Positions 35,382-47,322 of a stretch of 64,000 nucleotides of DNA are shown piece by piece. Origin of the DNA: Berghia stephanieae. Lineage: Eukaryota; Mollusca; Gastropoda; Nudibranchia; Aeolidiidae. Numbering within the stretch: the first letter of the stretch is position 1; each line of letters starts with the position of its first letter. The position numbers were made by a program, and so were the translations under genes. A model generated the notes under the pieces. That model was not told the DNA's origin. It made no database searches and saw only the letters and a list, made by a program, of their open reading frames with translations. Location of the stretch: positions 33,817,693-33,881,692 of the forward strand of contig CM067444.1 in NCBI GenBank assembly GCA_034508935.3, written 5' to 3'.

Positions 35382-38300
35382 ACTCTGGTAGAATACTTCA
35401 TAAATTCATTTTTACTTGATTACAAGGAAGCTGCAATATTTTTTTTTAATACACCGTAATAATTTGTATAAGCTGGCCATGCTAGACAAAAACAAATCTG
35501 GACTCGTTTGCCCCACCCCCTCCTCTGTCGACCATACTCATCACCACTGCTCTTGTGTCACTTTTTGAGATTTGGCACAAATCTAGGCTGGTGTCATGGA
35601 AATGGAGTAGTCACTATAATTCACGCAAGCACAGGAGTCAAAATACGACAAGACATGACAGTGATATTTTCACAGATCCATCGCTGAACTTAAATCTGAT
35701 TAATTGGCAGTGCTGCTATTGGCACCCACTCATGTCTAAAATTACTGTAATCAAAATAGATGCTAATTCTCCCATCTGGAAAAGCACCAAAAAGAAGGAA
35801 AAAAAAAGGGTAACCTCATAGAAACACCATTTTTTTTATTTTTTAAAAACTAATTTCAAACGCTAATGGCCAATCAAAGAATATTTCAAGGATTTTGAAA
35901 TCAAAATTCTGGAGTACGACCATACCCTCGTTGAGAGCTGTAAACCATCCTCTCAAATGATTTAACCAATTACTTTTTATTCATTGTTTTATTTCAACCT
36001 TTCAAGGTTATTAAATAAAAAGCTCAACATAATTCCTATTTAAGGATCTAACTGTGTAGATACAAGATCTGAAAAAGTATGTAATGAAACTGAAGGCTTT
36101 TATTTGAGGGAAGATATCAATAATACAAAGCTTTAAGTTCCAACTGTACACATAAAATACTTTTCCTTTTCCGGAATAAGAAAAATCTTTTACATTTTAA
36201 GGTTTTCATAAAATCACTACTCGTTGCCATTGTAAGACAAAACTTAAATCTACTGCATGCTGTATTTTCTCTCAAAAAAGCATTTTCACTCCACCCAGTG
36301 GAAATATTGTGAACTTTTGCCAGAGATCATCCCCCACCCTCCTAAAAACCAAGAGTTGCTGGTCATAGGAGGGGGATGTCAAGGGTGCCAAAAAGTCCTA
36401 AATAGAATATTTCTCTTGTCATTTTTTTGCCCTGCACACAACAGACAAGTGGTTGTGGTTTCTATCATGTGTGGAATTCTCTGCCATTCAATCTACGCTC
36501 TGGTGTTACCGATTCTGAAATATATTTGATCCGAACTGACCAGACCCTAATGAAAGTATAGATACCACTAGCAATTCTAAATTCATCTTATTTCCGCCAC
36601 TCTCAGCAAAAACCCATTGATAAAACCCCACCAACCTTCCTTGACCACAAGAAGTTGAAGACTGCAAAGTAAAATGTTTGACATAAAGTACACAAGAACT
36701 TTTGCTAAAAATCCAAATACTTTAAATTCAAAATATCCCATATAACTGGATAAGGAAAGGAAAAAAAAGTGGTGCATCATGATTCACCAAAAGCCAATAA
36801 ACCACACCCCACTCACACATATAGAAGCAAAATTCTAATACTCACATTCATTATCGGTGTTCAAATCTGATGTCCACAGGGTTAAGTTGTCCCGCAGCAA
36901 CTGCATTATCAAGGTTGAATCTTTGTAACTTTCCTCACTCAAGGTATCCAATTCAGCTATAGCGTCATCAAAAGCCGCTTTGGCCAACCGACAGGCTCTA
37001 TCGGGGGAATTCAAGATCTCATAGTAAAATACTGAGAAGTTTAAAGCCAAACCTAGTCGGATAGGATGTGTGGGTGTTAAATCCGCCATCGAAACTTCAC
37101 TTGCAGCTTTGTAGGCAACTAAACTTAGTTCTGCTGCTGCTTTTCTGTCGTTGCCAGTTGCAAACTCTGCTAAGTACCTATGATAATCTCCTTTCCTGCA
37201 AAAGACAATATCAAAAGAACATATAAATATATATAGCATGAAACAATTGTTGGGGAAAAAAACAAAAACAATGGAAACTTAATCGAAATCTCAATAAATA
37301 AAAATATTTCAAATGACATATCGTAATGATTCATTAATAAGGCACAACTTTTCCAACACTATCTGCAGTTCATGACTTTTTAAAATGTTGACAATTTTTT
37401 CTCATCGTCAAGATTATAATAGTTTTAAGTTACTGAACAACAGTGCATATGTCAATATGTTCTCAAATGAATAAACCTGGGTTCTTACTGTTTTACTATC
37501 AACTTGCATACATCCGTTCAGTATTCAGCTGTTCAATACAATATTGTGGATCAAACTAAAGGAAATAAGTCTGGTGGGATTTGGGGACAACTTAAAACTG
37601 TTCAAATCATTGCACAGAAAACCTAAGTGTCACAATTTGTACATGTTGAGAAATAAAACCTAACCATAAAAAAAAACCAATCCACACAACTTACATTTTC
37701 TGGTAAAAAACTTTAGATTCTGGTGCTGTGGCATTGGGAATGAGGTTCTTTTCGAGTACTTGTAGAACATCTCCACAGATTGATTTCAGCTCAGATTCAA
37801 TCTGTTCAAAATACCCAGGATAAAAGGAATTACAACATATTAAAGAGCATAAAGATATTTCAGCATATACCAAACCACTATAAAATGTCACAATAGATGA
37901 AATGTTATTGACCTTCCTTTCATCCTGGTTTGAAATTTTACCACGCCTTTCGTCAGATGTGATAGAATAATTCAAGGAATTATACTATTAAGTCTAGACA
38001 AGTTGATATCACTTAGTATTTATCTTATCTAAATCGTTTTATAGAAACCTCTAAAACTTTTAACAAATTGGTTCATATTTTATTGTTCACTAAATAAACC
38101 TTTTTGAATGGATAGTCGTTTTCTTTAAATCCCCTGTTAACAGGTTTGGGAGCGCAAATGAGTTACATGACAAACGTTTGATGGGCAAAGCTATGAAGGC
38201 AAACCTGGTTCTGGCATAGGCTAATGTTTTACATCAAGACTGACAAAATACAAACGAATATTTTTTTTGCCTCCAAATACCAATAATGAATGCTCGACTC

Positions 38301-40935
38301 CACCTTTAAAATATTATAACTGCGATGTCCTTTGGTTATGTTTATCCCTTTAAATACAAAGAAGATTCCACATTATAATATTAAAGTGTGATAATCTAAA
38401 AAGATATGTCATAAATAACCTCAAAGTCGGTATTTGGTTCAAACAAACTTTATCATAAAACAATGACCATCATATCTGGAATGGTGAAACAAAAGGAAAG
38501 TAATTAAGAGTAACTGGGACTAATGGCATAATACTCCTTAGAATTGAACACCTTGGAAAATTCAGCCATGATAACTAAATATACTTTTTCTGAAAGGGAC
38601 AATTGAGTAAAGTATTGAAATAATTTGCTTCTGACTTATTGAACTAAATTTCCAACAAGTGAAAACAAGGCTGAATTTCAATTTAAGAGCCTAATCCGGT
38701 TTTATATGAGGGAGTCAAACACTAGTTACAATCCAGCAAGTTTCATTAACTCACTCAACCCTAACACTGACTATATCCATAGATTATCCGGGTTACTTTT
38801 ACCCCATGCCTATTTATTACATTTTTCTGAGACAAATTATTGGCGTAATATTAAAGTTAATGTTTTTCGTTTACACATGTTAGTGGTAGTTGAATAAAAC
38901 TATGTACATACTCATTTTTAATACATTTTTTTCCAATTTTGAAAAGTGGCAAAAATCTCTAGGATTGAGTGAGTTAATGTTTTGCTCATGGTTCATTAGC
39001 CTTAAAACTGCTGGGTTCCCAGACACTATAATGTATAAACTGCAGTCATATTTGTACGTAATTTTCCTTGTTAACTTCCCCTCCAACGTTTTTCTTAAGC
39101 TTTGGACGAGAGAGAACCTTAAACAGATAATCTAATCCTACCAAAAATGTTTTAATCTGTGTGAATTCATGTCAGATAAGCAAATGAGAAAAAATAAAAA
39201 TAAAAATATAAAAATAAATGGGAATGGAGTCTTTATTCCAGCACAATCAGTTTGAAGATTACACATTGAGGTCCAAGTGGTTTAGAAACTGATGTACCAA
39301 TTATGAGATCGCCATGACGTACCTGAAGCCTGTATTCTTTTGTGATGGCAGTCTTATCTGCTGATTTTCCTTCCTCCTTTTGTTCAACACTACTAACAAT
39401 TCTCCATGAAGCACGTCGAGCGCCAATAACGTTCTTGTAAGCCACTGACAATAAGTTTCGTTCTTCCACTGAAAGTTCTGCATTCTGTTGCGCTACTTTC
39501 TTCATGGCACTGACCATTTCTGGAATAAAAGATGAAAAAATTTTAATTACCGGATTTCAAAATGGTCAAACATGAAGTATCCTCATTGCAGAACAATCAC
39601 TACCGAAAGAAGAATCAAGACAAAAGCCTGGCAGTCATAACCAGAATTAAGTAGCCTAAGATTATATGAAGAAAAATAGAATCTGTAATCTCTCTGCATT
39701 TGCCTCACCAGTACCAGTCTCATAAAATCAGGAATGTTTGAAGTCTGCAACAGAATGTATATACAAGTTATTGCATTGTTGGAGAAAAAATACATGACAA
39801 GACTGAAAATAAGCTTATTATCTCAGTCTCATCTTCATTAACTTCATGTCTGTCTGAATGGAAACTTGGACTTGGGCTCCGAAACTGGCTTTCTCCCTTC
39901 AAATTACTACCTGGCCTAATCTACTAACAACTTAGAACATAAAAGTAGGGTAAGAATCAAAGAAGAATGACGTGAATAGTGATAGACTTAGACTAGACTA
40001 GACAAAAAAGGAGTGAAGTAATGAGTTCCACTTTCACTTTCCAGTGACCAAGCTTGTTTGAGATTACAATATAAGTTCACAATTTCATTTATATGCATGA
40101 TTATAACCAGACAGTCAATAGCTCATGGAATAGTGTTAATGAGAAATGGAGAAGACAGTAGTAGACGGAGATGACGAGGCTCCATAGCAGAAATCAGGAA
40201 GTGGTTGAATCACCTGAGTCGTGATTGAAGTTTTGACATTTAATTAGAAAGTGGAAGAGCAATATTTATTTTTGTCATAATTCTATAATGAAAAAGTAAA
40301 TGAAAATACTTGCACCGAGTAAATTCACAAATAATAACCCGAAAACCTAAATTTACTAACCTGCTTAGACATGAATGACTCAATAGTCATCAATTCAAAA
40401 TGGCGGCAGCCATGGCAGCAACCAAGAATTTGAGGGCATTGTCGAAAAAGTGATTTTAGCTTATGCATTCGGCCCACAAAATAACATTTTATATGTATAC
40501 TAGGTGTGTATGTAAATATAATCATAAAATCACGAAAAACCGTCATAAATGGACTATAAAATGGCTGACCTCTGACCAAACATCGTCAAAAATGTCAATA
40601 ACATGGGTTAGCAACATTTAATTTGTTACTTTCTGATCTATTTACAACTCTCAGGAATGGTTGTAGGCATGAACTTGAGAATGTTGGTGTATAATGGAAA
40701 TGCAACCATTTATGCTACATGAAAAGAACGATTCGTGATGTTGGACATCCAACAGTACACCATCATAACCCACACAATAAGTGCCCCTGATACCCTGACG
40801 TCCATTGACGGACGCTAGCAACGGTCATGAAAATTTGCAGTAGTCACGCAAACAAATGGATGACTTACCGTCATATCGCTCAGCCTGTTCGGCAAGCTTT
40901 GCTTGATAAACGTTTTCATCTCTTTCTTCGGACAT
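32399..40935 (-). CDS. YWHAE: 14-3-3 protein epsilon, 5 coding exons
   Basis: Coding exons on the - strand, in order: 40935-40869, 39519-39323, 37801-37695, 37195-36846, 32457-32399, with matching phases and GT/AG borders; 259 residues (human epsilon 255). The start [20 protein letters not shown] matches the family N-terminus. Diagnostic blocks: [79 protein letters not shown] and [11 protein letters not shown]. The Lys of YKNV and the Arg-Arg and Arg-Tyr pairs (RRASWR, HRYL) are the phosphopeptide-binding residues. [11 protein letters not shown] and FYYEI place it in the epsilon group. The protein dimerises and binds phosphoserine/threonine partners in cytosol and nucleus. The acidic Gln-rich tail, encoded by the last exon after a 4.4 kb intron, is lineage-specific. 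Confidence 0.96.
34115..34600 (-). repeat. family X copy in 14-3-3 epsilon intron 4
   Basis: It starts TTTTACGGCGCTTGCAACAC and runs to CCACTATTGAGATCAGGAAC, with a deletion around the middle. Orientation matches the host gene. Confidence 0.8.
34850..35155 (-). repeat. family X fragment
   Basis: It holds the middle blocks only (GATTCCATGAGCACACAATA through ACATTTGACTGTCTCC). Both ends are missing. Confidence 0.65.
35346..35379. repeat. (GA)n microsatellite
   Basis: About 34 bp of GA repeat in 14-3-3 epsilon intron 4. The surrounding 35156-36845 holds no recognised gene or repeat. Confidence 0.9.
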
Positions 40936-41099
40936 TTTTGTATGTTTTGGATGACCAGTTGGAGTCCTTGATAGAATCCGATAGAAAAATAATCGTTCGA
41001 CACCCCACAAAATGGCCGAACCTGCCTCGAACAAATAAAGTAGTTCCGACACTATTTTGCTAGTTATGGGTGTTAATGAATATTAGTATTCAGTACTCA

Positions 41100-41290
41100 A
41101 TAAAACATTGACCTTAGAAGTACCTTGTATAAAATGGCCGAAGTTGACGTCACTCAGATCTTTGTTATTCTTTTTAGACAGCCTGTTAGTGATTAGTTCT
41201 CACTAAATTATATCAATTAGACGATAAACGTTAAAGGTTATACACAGTTTTGTATGTTGGTATGTTAAATTTTGCTGGTGGGTGTTGTGA
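41100..41290. mobile_element. MITE relic upstream of 14-3-3 epsilon
   Basis: From TGACGTCACTCA at 41145 for about 160 bp the sequence aligns with the inside of the MITE at 42853-43227 (shared TTTGTTATT, TTCTCACTAAA, TTTTGTRTGTTGGT, AAGCGCA-like end), at roughly two-thirds identity by eye. Terminal repeats are not recognisable. Confidence 0.55.
41145..41152. promoter_or_regulatory. CRE palindrome TGACGTCA upstream of 14-3-3 epsilon
   Basis: A perfect cAMP-response-element octamer about 210 bp upstream of the 14-3-3 epsilon start codon, where a core promoter would be expected. The same octamer sits at 42948-42955 inside a MITE, so it may have come from the element. Activity is untested. Confidence 0.35.
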
Positions 41291-41325
41291 GTATTTTAAC
41301 TAAACGCACAGCATCAATGCTTTAT

Positions 41326-41415
41326 AATGATGACGACAACGACAACGATGATGACGACGACGACGACGATGATGATGATGATGATGATGATGATGACAAC
41401 GACGATGATGATAAT
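41326..41415. repeat. (GAC/GAT)n microsatellite
   Basis: GAC and GAT triplets form a short poly-Asp frame, directly before a LINE fragment. It is not a host gene. Confidence 0.9.
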
Positions 41416-41450
41416 TTAGTTTTAGTGCGCCTAATATTTATTGTCGTAGA

Positions 41451-41861
41451 TATGGTTGTGAGAGCTGGACCATAAACAAGACCATGGTTAAAAGACTGGA
41501 GGCAGTGGAAATGTGGTTTTACAGAAGAATGATGAGGGTGTCATGGATGGAAAGGAAAAGAAATGAAGAAATTTTAGAAATGGCAAACAGAAAAAGATCA
41601 CTGATAACAAAAATCATCAAACGCCAAATGGAATTTTTAGGACACATTATCCGCCACCCTGGTTTGGAAATACTCGCCTTGACTGGAAAGATGAATGGAA
41701 AAAGAATAAGAGGAAGACAAAGAATAACGTATTTGAAAGGGATAAGAACTTGGACAGATGAAGCTGAGAAAGGTGGCGCTGCTTTAATAGAATTGGCAAG
41801 AGATAGATCAGCTTGGCGGAAGATGACCTCCGACGTCTGCTTCAGATATGGAACTACATGA
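41451..41861 (+). mobile_element. LINE fragment, C-terminal part of reverse transcriptase ORF
   Basis: A continuous frame encodes YGCESWTINKTMVKRLEAVE, RRMMRVSWMERKRNEEIL, QMEFLGHIIRHPGLE, GKRIRGRQRITYLKGIRTWT and LARDRSAWRKM. The order YGCE-W, SW-ER--NEE, FLGHI-R, GKR-RGRQR and ARDR--WR is standard for the C-terminus after the RT domain in many invertebrate LINEs, RTE-like and others. The RT and endonuclease domains are missing, so it is 5'-truncated. It ends with a natural-looking stop. Confidence 0.8.
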
Positions 41862-42129
41862 GATGAGATAGATACAGGTCCCTATTGTAGCCTATTACTA
41901 ATGACTCGAGGAATAACTACGTTGTATCTAAATATTAGCAGTCGGGAATAATGCAATTTCAGTTTCAATATTTCCTCTGTCATAAATTGTGTACATTTCC
42001 AAATATAATGGTCTTACAAAGAACAACTTTTGTATTCAGCTTATAAACAATATCGAAACCGAATGTAGGCTACGGCAAATTAATAAAAGATCTAAAAAAA
42101 ATAAACAAAATAAAAACATACATCCACAC

Positions 42130-42184
42130 ACACACACACACACGCACGCACGCACACGCGCGCGCGCACACACACACACACACA
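42130..42184. repeat. (CA)n/(CG)n microsatellite
   Basis: CA repeat with an inner CGCACGCGCG stretch, followed by the family C SINE tail. Confidence 0.9.
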
Positions 42185-42312
42185 TTAACAGAGTTGTCTC
42201 TGTCCGAAAATATTTTTTTTTGTAATATCGCCTGCTGTTAGCCACAGATTCCTTGTAAAGCGCGTTGAGCACGTTCAGTGGATATTGCGTTTTAGAAAAC
42301 CTCAATTTTTAA
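42185..42312 (+). mobile_element. SINE tail (family C)
   Basis: AACAGAGTTGTCTCTGTCCG, then GATTCCTTGTAAAGCGCGTT and AGTGGATATTGCG match the end of the 58445-58750 copy. The tRNA-like head has been replaced by or lost into the CA microsatellite. Confidence 0.7.
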
Positions 42313-42852
42313 AACAAATTTGGTTTGTTTGTTTTTGGTTTTGTTTTAGAGAACAAAACTGATTGCTCTTTAATAACGGTCTATTTCTAGAGGGTAAAAA
42401 TGTGGCCCATCGTCTCCAACCGGTAATATGTCGGTCAACGTGTACATATATGCTCGATGTCGATATACCTTTGATATGAAATTTGAGTTAACTAAATGAA
42501 TGTGTTTACCTCCTGTAAAGTTTGACATCTATTTACCAACAGAACTCCTGGTTTAATTAGCAAAAATGGTGGATGCAAGTTATATATTCTCTGCTTAACT
42601 AATCAATAATTTTAGAAATGTATATACCTACAAATGTATTATGTTAGAATGCTTGTTGTTTAGGTCTTTATTTTAAGTCTAATGAATGAATGAATGAATG
42701 AATGTCTTGTTACGTATCGACGTGATACTAAATTATATATTCCGTAAAGGATCGATAAAGTATAGTTTATCTTTATCTCTGTTAATTAATTTTTATTTTA
42801 AACATCACAAGTCTTGTTTCACGTTTGTTTCGTGGAGGAGAAATTTATTGAC

Positions 42853-43227
42853 AAAGGACTCGCTGTATTCAAATTCAAGCACGCCGAATTCCAGCACGCT
42901 GGAGCTGGATGACCGAATGTTATCTAGTCTATATATAGAACGAAGATGACGTCACTCAAGCCTTTGTTATTGTATTTTGCCATCCACATTTGTGAGGGAT
43001 TCTCACTAAACTGTATTACCCCGAGTGTAAAAATTCATGATGATATAATGTTTTGTGTGTTGGTCCGTTATACTTCCGGATGGCAATATTATGAGCTTCT
43101 TAGCCAAGCGCATACTATCTATAGAATAAGTCGTTACCTCCAATGAGCATCGGATTTCGGCACGCTCGGATTCTAGCATGGTTTTTGGCTTCTCCCTAGA
43201 ACGTACCAGAATCCAGCAAGTACTGTA
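42853..43227 (-). mobile_element. MITE, TACAGTACTYGCTGGATTCT family, near full length
   Basis: Read on the - strand it begins TACAGTACTTGCTGGATTCT, shares GGGAGAAGCCAAAAACCATG and GGAGGTAACGAC with the other copies, and closes with the imperfect inverted end GAATACAGCGAGTCCTTTGT. It carries TGACGTCA. No transposase frame was found. Confidence 0.75.
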
Positions 43228-43433
43228 TATATATTTACCAATTTATTTGTTTACTTATTTATCTGTCAGCTGCTCAAAAAGATAAAAATAAATAAATAAA
43301 TGAATAAAGATCCTTTTTTTCATCCTCGTGATCATTTTTTATTTTTTTTTATTCAGGGCCCATATTGAGAAAACAGTTCAGCGGCACAAAGCGAAAAAGA
43401 TGGTTTAGTTTCTTGCTTATGGGGGACATAGTA

Positions 43434-43436
<3 letters not shown>

Positions 43437-43511
<75 letters not shown>

Positions 43512-43518
43512 CATATAT

Positions 43519-43592
<74 letters not shown>

Positions 43593-43595
43593 CAC
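43437..43595. repeat. (ATT)n then (ATC)n microsatellites
   Basis: About 70 bp of ATT repeat and 80 bp of ATC repeat. Poly-Leu and poly-His frames are artefacts. Confidence 0.97.
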
Positions 43596-43795
43596 TGAAA
43601 TTTTTAAAAAGAATATGAAAACGGAAATTTTTCCCATTCTCTGTTAGTTTGTTATTTTGATTTGTTAACTATTGATTGTCACTGTCATCCTATATTTCTA
43701 AATGCCTTGTTTTTTTTTTAATTTTTTTTTTCCAATGAATTTTTATTCATAGCGTAGTGAGCACCTTTGAACTATGCGCTTTATAAATGCTTCAT

Positions 43796-44215
<420 letters not shown>

Positions 44216-44403
44216 CATTATATATACTATCAAGCCTTCTCATTTTTTTTTTTCAACCAACAATTACTATTCTTTAGTTTGTACTTTTATGGCCTAAGGG
44301 CGCAAACAGGTTCCTATCGCTGTCTTCATAATATGTAAGCTACAACCTGTTATGTTCGAGTGTACCAGATACTAAAGTGAAAATTAACGATAAATATTGA
44401 ATT

Positions 44404-44577
44404 GTTGCTGCTTGAAGCTCGAAGGAAAAAATAACGATACGTATTGAATTGTAAGGTTCAATTTATTAGACGAAGACAGATACCATGGACGTCCTCAATA
44501 CCTGTCTTCGTCTAATAAAGTGAAGCTTACAATTCAATACGTATCGTTATTTTTTCCTTCGAGCTTCAAGCAGCAAC
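44404..44577. repeat. long perfect hairpin
   Basis: A 52-bp arm (44404-44455) and its exact reverse complement (44526-44577) enclose a second exact 18-bp pair (44462-44479 with 44502-44519). Two 6-base mismatched segments and a 22-base loop with CCATGG complete it. It directly abuts the 3' end of the SINE at 44578-44858. Confidence 0.95.
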
Positions 44578-44858
44578 ATTTTCAGATACTAATGTAGTCC
44601 TTCTGAGCCATTAAGGCCCATGGAGCCAGATTTTTCACCGGTTTCTATAACATGAAACGGACAATATCAAGAGAGGACTTTAGTCTACCACAAAGTACTT
44701 TCCATCAGATCTAATAGACCCAGCTACCCAATCATTGCCGGATGAACAGAGGAGGAGGGGGGGGGGAGTCATAAAAAATAACCTCGACTTCACCCGGGAT
44801 CGATTTCAGTCCCTTTGCATCTGAAGCAAGTGCTCTACCAACTGAGCTGTCGCGACCC
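44578..44858 (-). mobile_element. tRNA-derived SINE (family A), near full length
   Basis: On the - strand: GCGACAGCTCAGTTGGTAGA (A box), GAAATCGATCCCGGG (B box), GGTAGCTGGGTCTATTAGAT, GATGGAAAGTACTTTGTGG and GAAACCGG. The head is close to a real tRNA in its boxes but lacks the tRNA 3' half structure. Confidence 0.85.
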
Positions 44859-44976
44859 CCTCCCCCACCATCACCACCACTACCCGATGCAAAAGACTAG
44901 ATTAAAATTCTAAAATATTACCTTTACCTTTACCGATGTTCCATGTCGGACACGACGTTGGAGATCATGGTTCGCC

Positions 44977-44979
<3 letters not shown>

Positions 44980-45044
<65 letters not shown>
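44980..45044. repeat. (CT)n microsatellite
   Basis: CT repeat with one TC/CC break, about 65 bp. Confidence 0.9.
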
Positions 45045-45045
<1 letters not shown>

Positions 45046-45186
45046 TGCGAGTTTCGCACCTTGATTTATGGGGCTTCCTACGTACGCTGCGACATTTCCA
45101 AGCCAGCTTGGCGTCCTTCTTTCTCTAAAATATTATGAAGTATTTAATCTAATAAACTTGAGCTTTTATATACGTAGCACAATACA

Positions 45187-45726
45187 TACAGTACTCGCTG
45201 GATTCTAGAACTCTCTAGAGAGAAGCCAACAATCGTCCTAAAATCAGAGCGTTACTTACTTACTTACTTAAGCCCTTGGGGTAAACTGTCTTCCTTCATC
45301 TCGCTCTGCTCTGGGTCGTCTTCTCTATTTTACTCCAACTAATTTTAGCCGTCTTCAGCTCTTCTGTTGTTGACCTCCATGTGCTGCTGGCCTCTCCCGT
45401 CTTCTATTTCCTTGCGGATTCCGTAAGGGCCTGCCGGTTTATGTTGTTCGGTGGCTGTCTTAGTGCTCATCTTCATTTCCTGCGCTGGATTACCACACTG
45501 ACAGACTCTGGCTTTGCTTTCTTCCACGGTTTATCATTGCAGTTTTTTGTCTGGCCAACTAATAGTGTATATTTGTCGCAGACAGGAATTCATGAAGGTC
45601 TGTATCTTTATCGTCTGATGTAAAAAACCAGAGCGTGCTGGAGGGTAACCAATGATTTAGGTCACTCAGTTCCAACGTATCGTATTGCAGAGCGTGCTGG
45701 AATTCGGAGTGCTAGAACCAGCAAAG
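45187..45726 (+). mobile_element. MITE split by a LINE fragment
   Basis: It starts TACAGTACTCGCTGGATTCT, keeps GAGAGAAGCCAACAATCG, and resumes after the insertion with GAGCGTGCTGGAGGGTAACC, ending near CTAGAACCAGC. Removing 45253-45636 leaves an element of about 155 bp, close to the 16029-16184 copy. Confidence 0.75.
45253..45628 (-). mobile_element. 5'-truncated LINE end with (TAAG)n tail and 8-bp target duplication
   Basis: CAGAGCGT flanks it on both sides (45245-45252 and 45629-45636). On the - strand it encodes fragments such as TWRSTTEELKTAKISWSKIE and RARWKEDSLPQGLK, typical of a LINE C-terminus, then ends in CTTAAGTAAGTAAGTAA. A decayed upstream frame precedes it. Truncation, tail and target duplication fit target-primed reverse transcription. 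Confidence 0.75.
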
Positions 45727-45841
45727 ATCTGAACAAGTGTGCATAAAAGGTGCCAGAAAATCAGTCTACTTCGACTGGGTATCGAACCTCAGACTTTCTG
45801 ATTACCGGTCAGACGTGCTACTATTACCTCACAGAGTGGCG
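45727..45841 (-). mobile_element. tRNA-derived SINE (family B)
   Basis: On the - strand: GTAGCACGTCTGACCGG, GTCTGAGGTTCGATACCC, then a tail ending ACTTGTTCAGATC. It starts right at the end of the MITE before it. Confidence 0.8.
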
Positions 45842-46901
45842 CAAACAGGTATCCTATAGATTTTAAAACATGAACATTTATATAGAGCATTTACACGGAT
45901 TAACCATGCTAAATGCTCTTCCAGATGTCTAATTTATTCACCTAGCAGGCTATATGGAATCACATTTCCATTTCATACATTACTAGTGGCCTTATCCAAT
46001 GTCACGTCGGAACCATAACTTTCCGCAACCATTGTCACCAATCCAGCCTAACTTTGCTTCATGTTTGTGAAAAGACGAGACACCGTACCACTGAGCCAAC
46101 TAGTCACATACGTTGATATGATTAGAATGGGAATAGTCAATTCAATATCTTTCACAACGCGTTGCGAATTTCTTATTCCGTAAATTCGATCACTTTGATT
46201 TTAAATTCAATTTACAACGACAGGTTCAGACTGAAGTGGTGGGTTACATAAGTAATGTAAATAATGTCCCGTATCGAAATGGAAAAGACGGTTGTTGTTG
46301 TTGTTATTTAAAGTAGATAACAGACTATAAAATAAGATAAGAATCACCTTTAAACTAGCTTTAAGCATAATTTTTCGACGTGCCGTTGAAAAAGCATCAT
46401 TATTATTCGCTTCGAATAAGTTCAAACATCGATGAGTACTTAATATCGACTAGTATTACCTTTGACCGGTCTACAATCAGGTCGATACTGTCTTATTTCA
46501 GTTTATGCTCAGCCTTAGTAGCTGCGTAAATTTATCCGCGTATGCGTACATGGGCATTCCAAAGTGTGCGCAAGCCTCATTCAAGCCTCAAGCCTAGCAA
46601 CTCAACAAGAAGCGTGAGAACATTTTTGTGTTAACCTCTTCCTTCTGAGATCGAGAGGCCAAACCCACTTTCCCGGCCAGCAATATCCGTCACCTGCATG
46701 CATAAGCCCAATAAAGGACAGTTGGAAGCGCCAGTTGTTTATTGATCGTATGCGGTTCATCAAAACACTCATCAGTGCTGGCTGGCAAAACAACATCGAT
46801 AGTTGTAACTGTATCACACAGACACGCGTGTGTGGTCCTAACCGCTGATACTGATAGTGATCGTGTGTAAAATGGAATGTTGGCGGCACGAGAGCTAACG
46901 A
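45842..46901. other. intergenic, one weak SINE-like piece
   Basis: A tRNA-like stretch on the - strand near 46060-46110 (GTTGGCTCAGTGGTACGGTG) suggests another SINE head. The rest shows no gene. The open frames on the - strand at 46602-47076 have no recognisable domain and run into the hAT-like element. Confidence 0.4.
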
Positions 46902-47322
46902 CAGGGTTGCCAGTTTGGCATTTTAAATGCCAGATTCCAAAAATCTGGCATTTTTGAAAACCGTTTGGCATTAGAAAAATCATTTGGCATTTGGCATTTT
47001 CATTTGGCATTTTCTTTTCTTGTATATTATACTTCAAATGACACCTTTTCTCGACCGTGGTGTAGTGGTTTAGCACTCCACTTAGTAGTCAGTAGGTAAA
47101 AAATTACCCCAACGGGAAATTTAGTATAATTTAAAAAAAAAAAAGAAAAAAAAAGAAAAGAAAACACGCAAGCCACCAGGATATGATAGTAAATTGTCTA
47201 TCAAAAGTGAGTAGTTTTCTTAGAGGGGGTGGGAGTCAACAGACTTTGGCATTTTTTTGAGTGTTTTGGCATTTTTTGAGTCTTCTCCTGGCATTTTGTT
47301 GAAAAATAATCTGGCAACCCTG
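46902..47322. mobile_element. hAT-like MITE, 421 bp, with 8-bp target duplication
   Basis: Terminal repeats CAGGGTTGCCAG and CTGGCAACCCTG are perfect, and the flanking GCTAACGA is duplicated exactly (46894-46901 and 47323-47330). An 8-bp duplication and a CAGGG terminus are hallmarks of hAT elements. Inside, TTGGCATT recurs about eight times near both ends, as subterminal binding sites. A tRNA-like stretch (GGTGTAGTGGTTTAGCAC) lies in the middle. No transposase. Confidence 0.92.

Noticed and set aside
36257-36529. Open frame of 90 residues inside a 14-3-3 epsilon intron
   Set aside because: Antisense to the gene, no domain, no splice context and composition like the rest of the intron.
44800-44858. 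Possible tRNA gene on the - strand
   Set aside because: It is the head of a family A SINE with other copies in the window; the tRNA 3' half is missing.
45381-45623. + strand frame of 80 residues
   Set aside because: It is the antisense of the LINE C-terminal fragment at 45253-45628.
46602-47076. Two - strand frames near 100-130 residues
   Set aside because: No recognisable domain; one crosses into the non-coding hAT-like MITE with its repeated TTGGCATT motif.
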